A DNA stretch of 64,000 bases from Trichobilharzia szidati (Eukaryota; Platyhelminthes; Trematoda; Strigeidida; Schistosomatidae). The notes beneath the pieces were generated by a model that ran no database searches, had not been told where the DNA came from, and saw only the letters and a list, made by a program, of their open reading frames with translations. The first letter of the stretch is position 1, and the number at the start of each line of letters is the position of its first letter. The position numbers were made by a program, and so were the translations under genes. Positions 1 to 11,204 of the stretch are shown one piece after another. Where the stretch lies: the NCBI GenBank assembly GCA_944472155.2, contig OX235277.1:12162804-12226803 (forward strand), written 5' to 3'.

Positions 1-555
1 CAGATTTCTGAACATCATCTTGCGTGGTTAAGTAAAGGACAGACGAAATCCACTCGTAGCTCTATTTTATCTAATCCTGTGGGTAAAGAACGCAAGATCA
101 ATGTTAACAAGGTTTTCAAAGTCATCTACTGCAAACCAACTAATCTTATCCTTACCTTAACAGGTCGTCTACTGCATATTACTGAGGTTGGCTGTTGTAA
201 TCTACAGTAAGAAATATAAATTCTGTATCCAAAAGAAGCTGGTTCAGATACTGTCCTCACCTTGGCCATCAGTGTTTTAAATGATTCTTAGTTCCTTGTG
301 GAAATTTCTTTAATTTTATTTGATATTCTATATGCTATCACATTTTTATGCTAATTGTAATTTATGTCTCTTTCGTGGGCTGTAATTTCATCGTGATAGT
401 ACTCAACAAATCGATAGTATATAAAAACACCAATATTGTTAATGAAAATTATTTCAGAATATTCTATGTATATGAACGCGTTTATATAACTGTAGAATCA
501 GAAGAGGAAATTATTGGAAAAAAGTCATTCTTTGCTCAATTTTTTTTCTAAATTC
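1..555 (+). mobile_element. Penelope-like element, family A, 3' end (cut by window edge)
   Basis: The first 250 bases encode the end of a PLE protein: a GIY-YIG tail region (SEHH..WLSKGQTKS) followed by residues resembling KINVNKVFKVIYCKPTNL, which recur in the other family A copies near 7.5, 30.6, 37.9 and 57.1 kb. A stop near 208 and frame breaks show it is dead. The non-coding 3' part (about 400-550) matches the terminal sequence shared by all family A copies: an element ending in GAAATT..CATTCTTTGCTCAATTTTTT. The 5' part lies outside the window. PLEs encode a reverse transcriptase and usually a GIY-YIG endonuclease; this fragment can do neither. Confidence 0.75.
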
Positions 556-1032
556 TAAAGTAACAATTATTTCCATATTATAATTCTACAGTTTGTTACT
601 TTTAACTTATGTACATACAGACGAGAAAAATAAATCTCCCACAGAAACTGTAATATTCTATGTCTGAACATTTTTATAAGTGGAGTTTCATTAACATCAT
701 CAAAACTCATTAACTCATTAACTGCATTTATCTAACTGGTTTTATTTAAAGCATATTGGCTTGTCATTATCCTTAAGCAAAAATTATATCCTGCTGATTC
801 TACGTAAGAAAAAGCAGGAATTAGTTGTCATTATATAATATGGATAAAAAAAATCCGTCTCTGAAATGTAGATGAATAGTTGTATGAAAAGCGAACAAAT
901 TCAGGTTTGTATGTGGCACTATGCATTTGATAACATGACTTAGTAGTCACAATTTTTCTGGTTTCTTCCTATTTGAAATTTTTTTGAAAATTCTACTTCT
1001 TCATTCAACAAAGTGTTTATTGGATGGGGGAG
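556..1032. other. AT-rich spacer, nothing recognised
   Basis: No open frame of note, no tRNA-like fold and no similarity to the other repeats in the window was seen. Confidence 0.5.
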
Positions 1033-1740
1033 ATTATTATATTATTTTTGTTTCCTTTAGTTCCTAGAGGAACATAGGGCTTCAGCTGCACGTCCTAATT
1101 GCGTTCGGTTCTCTGCCAACATTTTCACCTGACTCCATATCTGCCCACAAGCTTTCATCTCCTCTTCACATGACTTCCCCATGTCACTCTCGCACTGACG
1201 ACCAACTTTTCGCTTCCCGTTTGAGGTCCACTCGAGTGATGGCCTGACGTGTGATGGTTTGTTTTCTCAGAGTATGGTCAATCCACCTCCATTTCTTCCT
1301 GCATATTTGTTGCACAATTGGTTCCTGCTGGGTTGGTTTGCTCCCAGAGATCCCTCTTGCTGATCTTTTCTGGCCAGCCATCTGATATTGAGTAGTATTG
1401 AGTGAAGACAGCTGCTGATGAAAGTCTACAGTTCGTTCCAAGTTTCCTTCATGACGCGGTGCCTGGTCTCTGATCTGTATGTTATCACTGAAGTTACATT
1501 GTAGTTGAAAATCCGTATCTTGTTTTTCATGCTGAGTGCTGCTGACCTCCACATAGACTTGAGAGAAATGAAAGCTTGCCTTGCTTTCTCAATCCTCGCT
1601 TTGATATCCTCGTCAGTTCCGCCCACAGTTGAAACGATGCTTCACGGACAGGTAGGTAAAGAAGGTTGCTTCTTTCAGATTTCTCCCATTTATGCTGATT
1701 GTTGTCTTTTGTTGTTGCTGTTGCTGTTAGCGATATAGAT
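1033..1740 (-). pseudogene. RTE-type (SR2-like) LINE, 3' fragment
   Basis: Read on the minus strand, this carries the C-terminal region of an RTE-type reverse transcriptase protein: residues like QEPIVQQICRKKWRWIDHTLRKQ and GGTDEDIKARIEKARQAFISLKS. These are also present, better preserved, at 33.6-34.4 kb. Reading frames switch between about 1626 and 1184, so it is a 5'-truncated pseudogene. The 3' end is followed by an AAT-type microsatellite (ATTATTATTATATTATT on the plus strand at 1033), the usual tail of RTE elements. The final conserved block, equivalent to GAAGCCCTATGTTCC, lies at about 1067-1083 and is the piece that some SINEs in this window share. Confidence 0.8.
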
Positions 1741-2030
1741 ACCTAGTTGTGACAAGGTTGGAATCGCCGGTGTTTAGATTTCTAGTACAGACGAAATTTA
1801 GACAAAATGGAACAATATATCTGTTGGTAGATTAGGTCTTCATTTTTTAACTAATAACCAAGAGTGAATCGGAATGAATCTCACTGTCTGATTCACTCAC
1901 ATAGGTGTAAACATTCATTTTATACACTATCTGATATGTGCTCAGTCCTTGAGAACCTTTATCATTTAGATACATAGTTGAATGCTATTACTATGTTTAG
2001 TTACCATTTTGCTTAAAAGTATTCGGTTGT

Positions 2031-2660
2031 TAGAATCATTATTATTATTCCTTTACTCATCGCGTTCCAAGTGAACCCAGGCTCAGCGCTACACATCTTC
2101 GCTCAACTCGATTCCCTACCATCACTTTCTACTAGCTCCAGGACTGTCCACAAGCTTTCGTCTATGTTGCCATCCTACTCTCAAACTGTAGACTGCTATT
2201 CACATCCAGTTCAAGGACATGCTTTGTGACTTCAACTGAATGTCTCCTCATCATATGTTCACTTCATCTCCAATTACCCTTGCATATTGCCTGATCAGTA
2301 AGTTCTTGGCTGCTTCGCTACCATATACGCTTCTGGTTTTGTTGTTTCCAGTCAACCATCTGGTCTACAGTATCAGTTAGTAAGAAATGCCCTATATATC
2401 TATGAACCCTATGGAAACAATGACTTGAAAATTCCAATCTTGTTAATTGTGCTCACTGGTGTAGAACTTCACAAGTATTTCAGAGTGGTGAAAGACTGTA
2501 TTTCTTTCAAGATCCTACCTTTAACTTCTTGTTCCATACCTGCTACATTTGAAAGAATGTTGTCTAGCTTAATGAAAGACTGGATGTTCTATAGATTTTT
2601 TGCGTCGATGGCAGTTGGTGTTTTTGGTTGGATGTCTCTATCCCCTCTGTCTTCTATAGA
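2031..2660 (-). pseudogene. Older, diverged RTE-type LINE 3' fragment
   Basis: Same order of blocks as the RTE fragment at 1033-1740: an ATTATTATTATT start, a degenerate copy of the terminal coding block, and then a segment equivalent to the IRIFNYNV region near 2430-2470. Similarity is much lower than between the other RTE copies, and stops and frame shifts are frequent, so this is an older insertion. A plus-strand open frame at 2425-2664 is only a shadow of this antisense fragment. Confidence 0.55.
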
Positions 2661-2939
2661 CTAAAAGTTACATTATTCAGTGGAAGACATGTTATTTATA
2701 TGTAAGTAAATGGAGCAGAAAGGACTCAAATATATTTGTTAGTTTAAAAAACCCAGTGAAGATTCCCACCTATAACTTTTAGGCTTTTATTAGGTGAGAG
2801 TATATTGTCTGGTTATGGGCCAAGGGAATATAGATATCTTAGGTGAATGACGTTTGAGAAACTTAGGATCACAAACAATTGAACAAGTGCAAAATAAAAT
2901 TTTGATCTCGTTTTCTCATATGGCTGTACATCTTCAAAC

Positions 2940-3470
2940 AAATTTTATTCTTCTATGACACCTACGACACCTCTATTTTTGAAAACTAGGGATAAACTTC
3001 TCTTGCTTGTCCTTAAACCCTCTCGGAAATCTTCTAATGACCCAAAGCAATTTGCTGGCAAATACAGTAGAAGAACATTAGATGCTGTCGTTTTTCTCCA
3101 CCCCAATAGTGTTTTAATCCTTGATAAAGGTGTCAAGTTTTTGAGCCCACTCTCTAGACTGCACTGTCACTGTTTACTCTATTCCTGGTGCACTTTTACC
3201 AAGCAACCTGATTTCAGCAAACACCGAGTCCTGGGTCACTAGGTGTCTGTCTTCTAATTTTTCGAGTAGAAAAAGCCATAGTTTTTCAGTGGAAAGCACT
3301 CCACTTAGTTGCAAATAGAAATGGTGTGGCTCAAAGGGCTGTACTCTCTCCACTTTTTTTCTTTCTGCACAACCTTCCATGTTATCCATTGATACCTTAA
3401 CTGAATATGTCGGCGAAGTAATGTCCAATTTGAAGTATGCGCTGAAGATGTCACCTAGTTTGGTGATGAA
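2940..3470 (+). pseudogene. CR1-like LINE reverse transcriptase, first part (interrupted by a PLE)
   Basis: The frame from about 2955 reads LFLKTRDKLLLLVLKPSRKS and NDPKQFAGKYSRRTLDAVV. It aligns residue for residue with positions 465-520 of the intact 869-residue protein at 53896. Further on, AVLSPLFF and KYA-EDVT (frameshifted) correspond to the AVLSPLLF and KYADDLS motifs of that protein. So this is the fingers and palm of a CR1/Jockey-type reverse transcriptase with the catalytic YADD destroyed by a frameshift near 3440. The matching downstream part resumes near 4909 after a Penelope-like insertion. Confidence 0.8.
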
Positions 3471-4908
3471 AGCTTCGCAAATTAACTATCCAGCTCAGAG
3501 AACACAACCACATCAAAATCATCCACCTGAGCTACAAATCTTCTCCATCATACCTGACTTCCACAGTATTTAATTTCCAAGGGAAAATATGCAAACAAAC
3601 TGAGGGAGTTGCCATGGGATCACCAATTTACCTGGTTGTAGCAGATATATTCATGGATAGGTGAGAAAACGTAGTGACTGAAACGTTTACTCCCACCCAA
3701 AGAGTATGGTTGAGATATGTAGATGACACATTCACTGTACTTAGAACACAGGATCAAGATAGATTTTTCGAACACATTAACTCAAAGGGAGAGGCGATTC
3801 AATTCACATATGAATTGGAAAGTCAGGAAGGGGAACTTTCAATGTTAGATTACAGCGTAAAAACAATAGAAGATCGGAAGTTAAACACTAGCATTTACAG
3901 GAAACCCACACATTCGAACAGGTATTTAGACTTCCAATCATCCCATTCTATGCAAGTGAAAATTGGATTGGTGAAATGTTTAAGTGACAGAGTCCAAAAC
4001 TAAACAGTACCTAGGAATATCTACGACAGGAAGTGATACATACAAGAGAAGCCTTGAAACTTAATACTTACCTGGATAAATTAGTCAAGAAATATGTAGG
4101 GAAATGTAAAAATAAAGTATATAATGATAGTAGTGGTAGTAATAATAATAATATTAATGACGACATGCATGTCATAAAACACAAGACAATACCAAGAATA
4201 AGGAATCTAACTCAACAGTAGTAATTCCACAAAAGGAAGGAATCTCGGAAACCTTGCTCAGAATTCTTAACATTCAAACCCACAAACTGAATGAGAAACA
4301 AGCTTTCTCGGTTAAAGGATCCTGTGGAGCCAATTAAACGAAACAATTTAGTTTATCTAATACCCTGTCTGCAATGACTGTCAGGTCAAATACATAGGTC
4401 AAACTAGTAGAACAGGGGCAGTCAGACTAGCGGAGCATAAAAACCTAGCAAAATCTAGATTAGTCAACCCGAATAAGATAAGAAATTTGGAGAATAGTTC
4501 AGCTATAGCACTATATGCAACCACACACAACCATACAATAGGATGGGATGGGATAAGATGACAGTTATAAAGTGTAATGTCCTAGGGTGGAGGGAGAGAT
4601 TGATAACAGAGGCTTGGTTTATCGAATCAACTGAAGAGAATATATGTAATAGGAATGATTCACCAGCTGTCCTCGTTGACAGCTGGAAAATTGTACTACC
4701 CCAACGACGACAAACAGGAGACGACAAATAGAACTATAAAAATCAGGTTTCGAAGTTGTGTGATTATAACTGATATGATTATGAACAATAAATTTTGTTC
4801 GAAACGTCATCCAGTAAATAATACTGTTTCACTGTGTGATACATCTAATAAACAAACTTATATGGAATTACTTTCTACCACAGTGCCCAAGTTTTACACA
4901 TACATTCC
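3471..4908 (+). pseudogene. Penelope-like element, family B (RT plus GIY-YIG), 5'-truncated
   Basis: Visible PLE motifs in order: TEGVAMGSP near 3605 (RT motif B), LRYVDDTFTV at about 3711-3740 (motif C with the catalytic Asp pair), and SIYRKPTHSNRYLDFQS near 3890 (thumb). Next come YLIPC near 4356 and YIGQTSRTGAVRLAEH near 4393-4437 (GIY-YIG endonuclease), then a frame reading LITEAWFIES near 4600. Frames change at about 4003, 4221 and 4380 and the RT start is missing, so it is not functional. The 3' non-coding tail (4760-4905) is conserved with three other family B copies at 29.7, 36.4 and 40.85 kb. It is inserted in sense orientation inside a CR1-like element. Confidence 0.85.
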
Positions 4909-5395
4909 TATGAAAATATTTCGTTTGACGTATTATATAAAGATGTTGAGATTTCCTTGCATAACTGTTAATCTTTTCTTATAATTTGTTTATTCGCGTA
5001 TTCTGCCCAATCTCCTATATTTTTCGTCACTATTCTTCTCTGGACTTCTTAAAATATTACTATGTCATATTACTTAGAACAATGAAGGCTGTAAGTAGGG
5101 TTAGTGGTGTGCCTTTAATCCAGCTAACTGACGTTATTGTCAACAGACACTTCAGTTCTTGCAAACATTTATCTAAAGTTATGTAGTCTGATACTGAAAA
5201 TCCTCTTCATTTTCAACTTTATCCTTGTACCTCTTCGGGTGAAACCAGAAGAAACTTCATAAGAATTCACGCTCGTAAATCATAAATATAAAAAAGGAGC
5301 TAAATTATTGTAATATGTATAAAGACGTGAATCACTCTGTAAAATTATTATTGTTTGGAATAAAGTTATTATTATTATATTATTAACTAAATTAG
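4909..5395 (+). pseudogene. CR1-like LINE reverse transcriptase, second part and 3' tail
   Basis: Immediately after the PLE the frame reads MKIFRLTYYIKMLRFPCIT, matching KKIFRLAFYIKKLKHSGIT of the intact CR1-like protein at 53896. It continues with AVSRVSGVPLIQLTDVIVNRH against VVSRVSNLPLNQLVNILVDRH. The frame is broken several times. The element ends with TTTGGAATAAAG followed by ATT repeats at 5355-5385, the same 3' end as at 56830, 8980 and 35575. Together with 2940-3470 it is one CR1-like copy split by the PLE. Confidence 0.8.
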
Positions 5396-6240
5396 TTCCT
5401 TTTATTTCCCTAATTTCCGCAAAGGTTTATTCCGAAAGCAGTCTCGCACTCCAGTGCATTAATTCTGCATATCAAGCATTTTGCTATCCCAACTTAAATT
5501 CGCACTAATACGCCAAATACAATGATTGCGCCAACGGTATATCAAGGGTATATTGTTAAGTCGTAAACCTGCCTCAAACCTCTGACAATTTCCCTACAAC
5601 AAAACATAACTAGTGCTATGCAGAATGGCATCTGAATTTATTGCTTCCCCTAATCTCTTTACTTTTCTTAAAGGTTTAATGTCATTACGCGTATATGACT
5701 ATCTCAACTTCCGGGTTGAGATAGGTTGCAGGCAAATAAGTGACGATGCAGCTTTCAATATTATTCACGATATACAGGCGTCTTTTCAAAAACAGCGAAA
5801 AGAATGTTGGTAAGTGAGAGATAGAAGAATAAATGAAATGCAGGCGTTGCAGTAGCGTAGAAGTAGAAGCTGAATCTTACTGCACAGTCTTCGCTTCCTG
5901 ATGTCAAGTGTTTGATGAGCAATTAAATTTCAAAGAAAAGACCTTATATCACATTTTACTTTTATTCTACTTCAGATAATGAATCTATCACCTCAGTAGT
6001 ATTAATTTAACTGAAAATGATCAATTCATGCATGAAGAATGATCAAAGAAAATCAGTAAGCATAGTGGCTTACGAAGCACTGATCCTAGTTCACGCTCAT
6101 CTGGAGTAGTTTGCCGTATAACCTACATCCAGGCAGTAGTGAAAACAACAAAATATAAAGTTCAGAGAAGCGGCTAATTTTCACAAAATCTTCTCCTTTA
6201 GCTGTACAATCACATTTTTAAGCGACTGTTTTGTATGAAA
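5396..6240. other. Spacer with one unrecognised short frame
   Basis: A 66-codon open frame at 5613-5813 (plus) shows no recognisable domain and no neighbour that would suggest an exon. No other structure was seen. Confidence 0.3.
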
Positions 6241-6332
6241 GGGGCTGGTGGCAAGCACAACCAGATGACGAGTCCCAAATAGGAGGAAATGAGCATCCTG
6301 GATGCCACTGTTAGTCACCATCCACCAATTGA
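6241..6332 (+). ncRNA. Hammerhead ribozyme remnant of an Sm-alpha-type repeat
   Basis: The layout is that of the schistosome hammerhead. An outer stem I (GTGGCA with TGCCAC, then CCAG with CTGG) encloses the core, with stem II formed around GTCCCAAATAGGAG and a GAAA at 6286-6289. Two catalytic positions are changed: the first core base is A instead of C (ATGACGA at 6265-6271), and the cleavage triplet is ATC. One stem II pair is also lost. The flank GTCACCATCCACCAATT (6315-6331) is the Sm-alpha 3' block also found near 46580 and 51290. It is most likely an inactive fossil. Confidence 0.75.
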
Positions 6333-6340
6333 ATACTACT

Positions 6341-7165
6341 TAGTATACACTGTTTATCATTTCTACAAGCTTAAATGCGCAACTCTATTGTTTTATTCCT
6401 TAATTAAAAAACTCCATTCTATTCTTTTAAGGATGTAAGCTTTTTGCATCTAATGAACTTTAAGTGGTTGATAAAAAATCAATGGGTAGGATACTACCAC
6501 CTTATGAGACTGCCACAGCCACTCCTTTTTATTAATGCACTAGATCTGTTCCAATGTTTGATACACCGATACATTGATTTATGCACACACAATCTGATGC
6601 CCTACTTTCAGTTTATCAATAGCTGGTATAGCCTTCTGCTAATCATTTTTAATACTCCTTAATCACATCATTTTATCGTCGGTGTTTTGAAGTATCTTTT
6701 AGTACAACAGAAGGTAAACAACATCAAGTAGAAATAAAAACCGCCGATGTCATCGTATCATTTTTGGCTTTTATTTCCAGCTGAAACATTTTTTGGTCCT
6801 TTGTTAATGTTCTCTCACTCTCATTTCACCCGATCAAACACACTGACGTTCATAAATTATGTTAGCTGGTGAACTGATAATATATAAATATTTTACCGAT
6901 AAACTGGTCTATTGAACAAAGCATAACCATTAAACTTTAGGATGATCGCAATGATTTTGATGAAAAATGAAATAAACACAATCTATTCAGTTCAATTTAT
7001 AGTTTATGAGATAATTTGTTGAAAATGCTACAATGAATCATTTGTCAGAATATAAAAAAAGATAACAGCAAAGTGAAACCAATGAAATTCAATTCCTGCG
7101 TTTAAAAATTCATCTCATTTAAAAAAGGCGTACAGCTTGATGAATTCTGTCTTTGCTAAATATCC
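6341..7165. other. AT-rich spacer, nothing recognised
   Basis: Short open frames only; no motif, tRNA-like fold or similarity to the named repeats. Confidence 0.4.
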
Positions 7166-8043
7166 AAAGACAAAATAATCGCGCAAAGAATATTCTTTTC
7201 GATAAATTCCTCTTCCAGGCTCTACAATTATATATGTTTATATACACAGAATATTTTAAATTAGTAGTTAATAACAATATTAGCGTTTTCCAAATAATAT
7301 CGATTTGTAAAGTAAGATCACGATAGAATTACAGTTCATTAAAGATGCTTAAATTATAATAATAATAATAAAGATATGACAGCGAATAGAATATCGACTA
7401 AAATTAGGGAAATTTCACAAAAATTCTGGATTAATCAAACCTGGATGGCCGAGTTAATGATAATGACTGAACTAACTTCTTTTGGGTGCATAAATAAGGC
7501 TTATTAATATGAATCCCCACAGCCTCAACAAAACTTAGAAGTGGAACTCTTAAAGCGAAATTGAGATTCGTAGGTATGCGGTAAATGACCCTGAAAGCAT
7601 GATTAACATCAATCTTGTGTTCTGTCTCCACAAGGTGCGCCAGAATAGCGCTTAGAATAGATTTTGTTTGACCTTTGCTTAACCAGGCAGCGTGATGTTC
7701 GGAAATTCGACGAGAAACACGCTTTATTGTATGGCCTATGTAACTGGCTCCACAGGAGCAGTTAAATATGTAGAAAAAACATGGAAGAGGCGAAATTAGG
7801 CAGTTTGTCTTTAATTCCTGAACGCAGAAGAGGAGTGGTTTCGAAGATACAGCGTAATTGAGCAGCAGGGAATGCTCTTTTTACCGCATTTCTGAGGCGA
7901 TGTTTTAGTATATCACTTGTGTTTTCTCCTAGGATTTGCATCTGTAAGAACAAGGCTTTCTTTGGAACTGTTGGTAACTTGGACTGTTTTGGTTTTAGAT
8001 TCATATTCTTATCAATAAACTTTTCGGGATAACCATTCTCACT
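7166..8043 (-). pseudogene. Penelope-like element, family A, C-terminal part
   Basis: Minus-strand frames at 8004-7762 (KPKQSKLPTVPKKALFLQMQ, LRNAVKRAFPAAQLRCIFET) and 7631-7431 (EHKIDVNHAFRVIYRIPTNL) match the C-terminal region of the longer family A copy at 56.9-58.5 kb. The GIY-YIG region between them is frame-broken. The 3' non-coding end (7320 down to 7166) includes the shared terminal sequence. It abuts, at 8043, a plus-strand copy of the same terminal sequence, giving an outward-facing inverted pair. Confidence 0.8.
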
Positions 8044-8235
8044 TGTGATCTTACTTTACAAATCGATAATATTTAAAAAAACGCTAATATTGTTATTAAA
8101 TACTAATTTAAAATATTTTGTGTATATAAACATATATATAATTGTAGAGCCCGGAAGAGGGATTTATCAAAAAGAATATTCTTTGCTCGATTATTTTGTG
8201 TTCTATAGATGTCTGAATGAATATTTTTGAAATAT
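8044..8235 (+). mobile_element. Penelope-like family A terminal sequence, inverted partner
   Basis: From GTGATCTTACTTTACAAATC at 8046 to about 8235 this is the reverse complement of 7166-7320 with few differences, including the TTGTAGAGCC..GAAGAGG and AAGAATATTCTTTGCTCGAT blocks. It contains only the non-coding 3' end of the family A element and faces away from the copy at 7166-8043. Confidence 0.8.
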
Positions 8236-8905
8236 CCGAAAGCCAATAGGTATCATGATTAAAAATCTTTTAAATAAAACAGAAAGCTAAGGAAAAGAGA
8301 AAATAATTTAGTGCTTTTTTAACTACAAATTTCAAGCTATTTGCAGAAAACCAAATCTCTGGCAATAATTTATAAATATTCGGGATGCTGATAGTATCCA
8401 CTGGTTTCGACTCTATTAGCACTATGAGTACTACAAAATTGCCATTAACCATCACGTAATTATTAGTTTTGTGGTTGTTTTTTTATTTTTTGTCGGCAAT
8501 ATTAACTGACAATCATTTCCATCATCTCAAAATTTTGTATTATGCAGGATTACTCATACTATCACTACAATCACTGCATTAGACCTGACAATAGAAAACA
8601 AAACAATAAACTGAAATGTTATTTTATGATTGCTTAGTGTTGTTTCAACCAAATTAACTGATCATCTTGGTGATAAACATTCTTAAATATCATTTCATAA
8701 CTTCTTGTATGACTACAGCTTTACTGTCATCATGCATAATCATATAATAGCTTTCACTACCCAATACTGAGATATTATTATTATATGCTATTTATTTTCC
8801 TTTCTACTACTTGGTATTTTTTCGCATTTTTTAAAAATTATTTTGTGTTTTTTTTGTGTTTTTTTTGCTGTTGTTGTCTTTATATTTTTTTGCAATACTC
8901 CTTTT
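8236..8905. other. AT-rich spacer, nothing recognised
   Basis: T-rich runs near 8830-8890 and no supportable gene. Confidence 0.4.
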
Positions 8906-9005
8906 AAACGTTGGATAAAATTAGATGCAAATATTGTAGATATGTGCTGAAAATTCCGCACTGTACCACTAGTACTGTTTCTGGAATAAAGCAAATTATT
9001 ATTAT
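8906..9005 (+). mobile_element. CR1-like LINE 3' tail
   Basis: TGCTGAAAATTCC near 8946, AGTACTGTTTCTGGAATAAAG, then ATT repeats, match the 3' end of the CR1-like element at 56790-56875. No coding sequence is attached, so this is a severely 5'-truncated copy. Confidence 0.7.
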
Positions 9006-10490
9006 TGACTTGAGCTGGAGTGGAACTATACATGTCAAAATGGTAATTCATTTGAAGTAGTGCTAATTATCACCAGCTGTGCATTCACTAAACCATTTCA
9101 GCTCAGTCATTTGGAGCACTTCTTGCTTATGTGAGGATGTGAAGACTATGGATACATACAGTGGTCCAGGTCGGAAAGCGGAAGTGAGACTCGAAGCTGA
9201 TAGTCACTAACCGAATTCATTGCACTCTTCGGTGGCTAATGGACTAGCTTCACATTTTATTGACGGTCAGACAAATAAACACAGATTATCAACTTCATGT
9301 TTAGTACGTCACCTGAAGAAAAGTGAATTTAACGTAGCGAACGCTATTTTGAAAAGCTACAATAAATGTAGATCTTCGAATGAACTTTCGTCAGGTATTC
9401 AGTGACACTCCTTGCAGTCCTGAGGGATAGTTTTCATTCACTCTTTTGGATAAAACAAACAAAGAACCACCTACACATCTTGCTTCTCAGTAGAGATTGA
9501 ATCGCCAGATTCACATATAAATATGATCAAATTCGACAGTCTGTCTTTCGGCTTACTAGATAATATTAGGCACCAGGAGAATATCAAACTTACTATAGAT
9601 ACAGTGAAAGTTTTTTTCACACAATTTGAAATTCCTTTCTACAATGTCAACTAGAAGGCATCCATTGAATTCTAGATTGATGTATCACATCCTATTGGGC
9701 ACAAATATGGAATTTGCTCCGCTGGGTTTTGGTTAGTTTTCTTCATAAATAAAGCAGGAGGGGTAGATATTTTCAGTTAGTGTCTTCCTCTACTTATTCT
9801 TCAGATCCTAGTGGCAGGACATATACTCAGGCTTAGTTAGTGACTGTGAAACATTGTCAGCTGACCATTCTACGGAGCCTATCTGTTTTACTGATCTGTC
9901 TAGTAAACCATCTGACTTCGTCGTTTATGGAACATCAAGGAAACGGATTGCTTGTTTAGTCTCTACTTGAACAGTAAAATGCGATGGCTTCCTAACCACT
10001 AGCTAAAACTTGTAGGTAACTACTAATTAGGTCAAATTTCTGTCAAAAATGATAATGAGCAGACGTATTTTAACCAGAACTGCATATTACTATTTTCCAA
10101 GAAGCTTTTGTGCTTTGTGCTCAAAAATGATACTTTTTTACTCGTTATAACTAACCTGATTAACCATTCATTCAGGCATTTCTCTTTCTCTTTCCTTCGT
10201 GATAATGTTTCTCGCATGACTTAACGATGAGTAATAGAGCATAAGACTAATTATTTCATGTAAATCTCGTATAAAAATACAGTACTGCTGTTAATTTGAA
10301 AGCTGAAAAATTGATTTTATCATTTCCTGTAAGTAGTATTATTTCTTTTTTTGCATTCTCTGTTATATCGAGGGACGTCTGTAAACTTTAATTGGCTAAT
10401 TACGCCTATCCTACATATACATGTATATGTATGTGCATTATATTTATAACAAAATATGGAAGAATTGTCAGATTATTTTCTACAGGAGGT
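9006..10490. other. Spacer, nothing recognised
   Basis: A 61-codon frame at 9220-9405 (plus) and a 61-codon frame at 10217-10032 (minus) show no domain. Nothing else was found. Confidence 0.35.
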
Positions 10491-10494
10491 CAAT

Positions 10495-10570
10495 CGCGAG
10501 CCCGAATAGCTCAGTGGTAACGTCTCTGACTGCAGCACTGAGTGACGCGAGTTCGAATCTCAGAATAGAC
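10495..10570 (+). repeat. tRNA-Cys-like sequence (probable SINE head)
   Basis: TAGCTCAGTGGTAACG at 10507 is a pol III A box and D arm. GACTGCAGCACTGAG looks like the anticodon arm of tRNA-Cys(GCA), and GAGTTCGAATCTC near 10550 is a B box and T arm. The acceptor ends do not pair and no CCA-proximal structure is seen, so it is a tRNA-derived repeat or tRNA relic, not a working tRNA gene. No second full copy was found here. Confidence 0.55.
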
Positions 10571-11200
10571 ATCAGTTCCTCCAAGGTTGCAGATACGCCT
10601 CGCTTTATTATAAACAATCATCTCCAATTTCATTACTTGTGAGCAGTAATGGAAAACAGTCAAACCGAATTTTGTTTCTATCCATCTACTGAGAAAGTTT
10701 TCTGGTTATTGATTCATTTCTTGCACTCAGAGTGAACCAAATGGATTCAGACTTTGACGTTTAAAAGTAGACGTATCTTTTCATTACACATTTGGATTCA
10801 CTTTTGGCTGGTAATCTACACGCAATATCAGCTACTCCATGATTATTTGTGTAACCGTAGGGTTTATGAAATATCTAAGCGAAAAGTAATATTATCTTGG
10901 CTCTAGTTAAAAAAACGGTATTATCGTAAAAATAGAAAATGAAGCAATGATTCATTTTTCGAGCACACTGTGAGAAAACGATGGTCTATCAGTATACTGA
11001 GGAGCAAAATATGCTCAGATGGTAGCTCATCAAATTTCTCCACAACCAAAGTGAACAGTGATTGACGGTGAAAAGGCACAACTACTTAGGTGCATTAGGG
11101 TAACGTCTCACTTATACCCTAGGATATACAATAGGAACGTGAGAGGCGAAGCTTTGAAGAGCGATTTACCCGCTTTACAACCGCAATCAATTTCACCACC
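10571..11200. other. Spacer, nothing recognised
   Basis: No supportable gene or repeat. Confidence 0.35.
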
Positions 11201-11204
11201 ACCT

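Noticed and set aside
7166..8235. Terminal inverted repeats of a DNA transposon
   Set aside because: The inner sequence encodes PLE C-terminal protein and the ends are the known family A 3' end found singly elsewhere, so an inverted pair of retroelement copies explains it.
10495..10570. Functional tRNA-Cys gene
   Set aside because: Acceptor stem pairs are absent and the anticodon arm is irregular.
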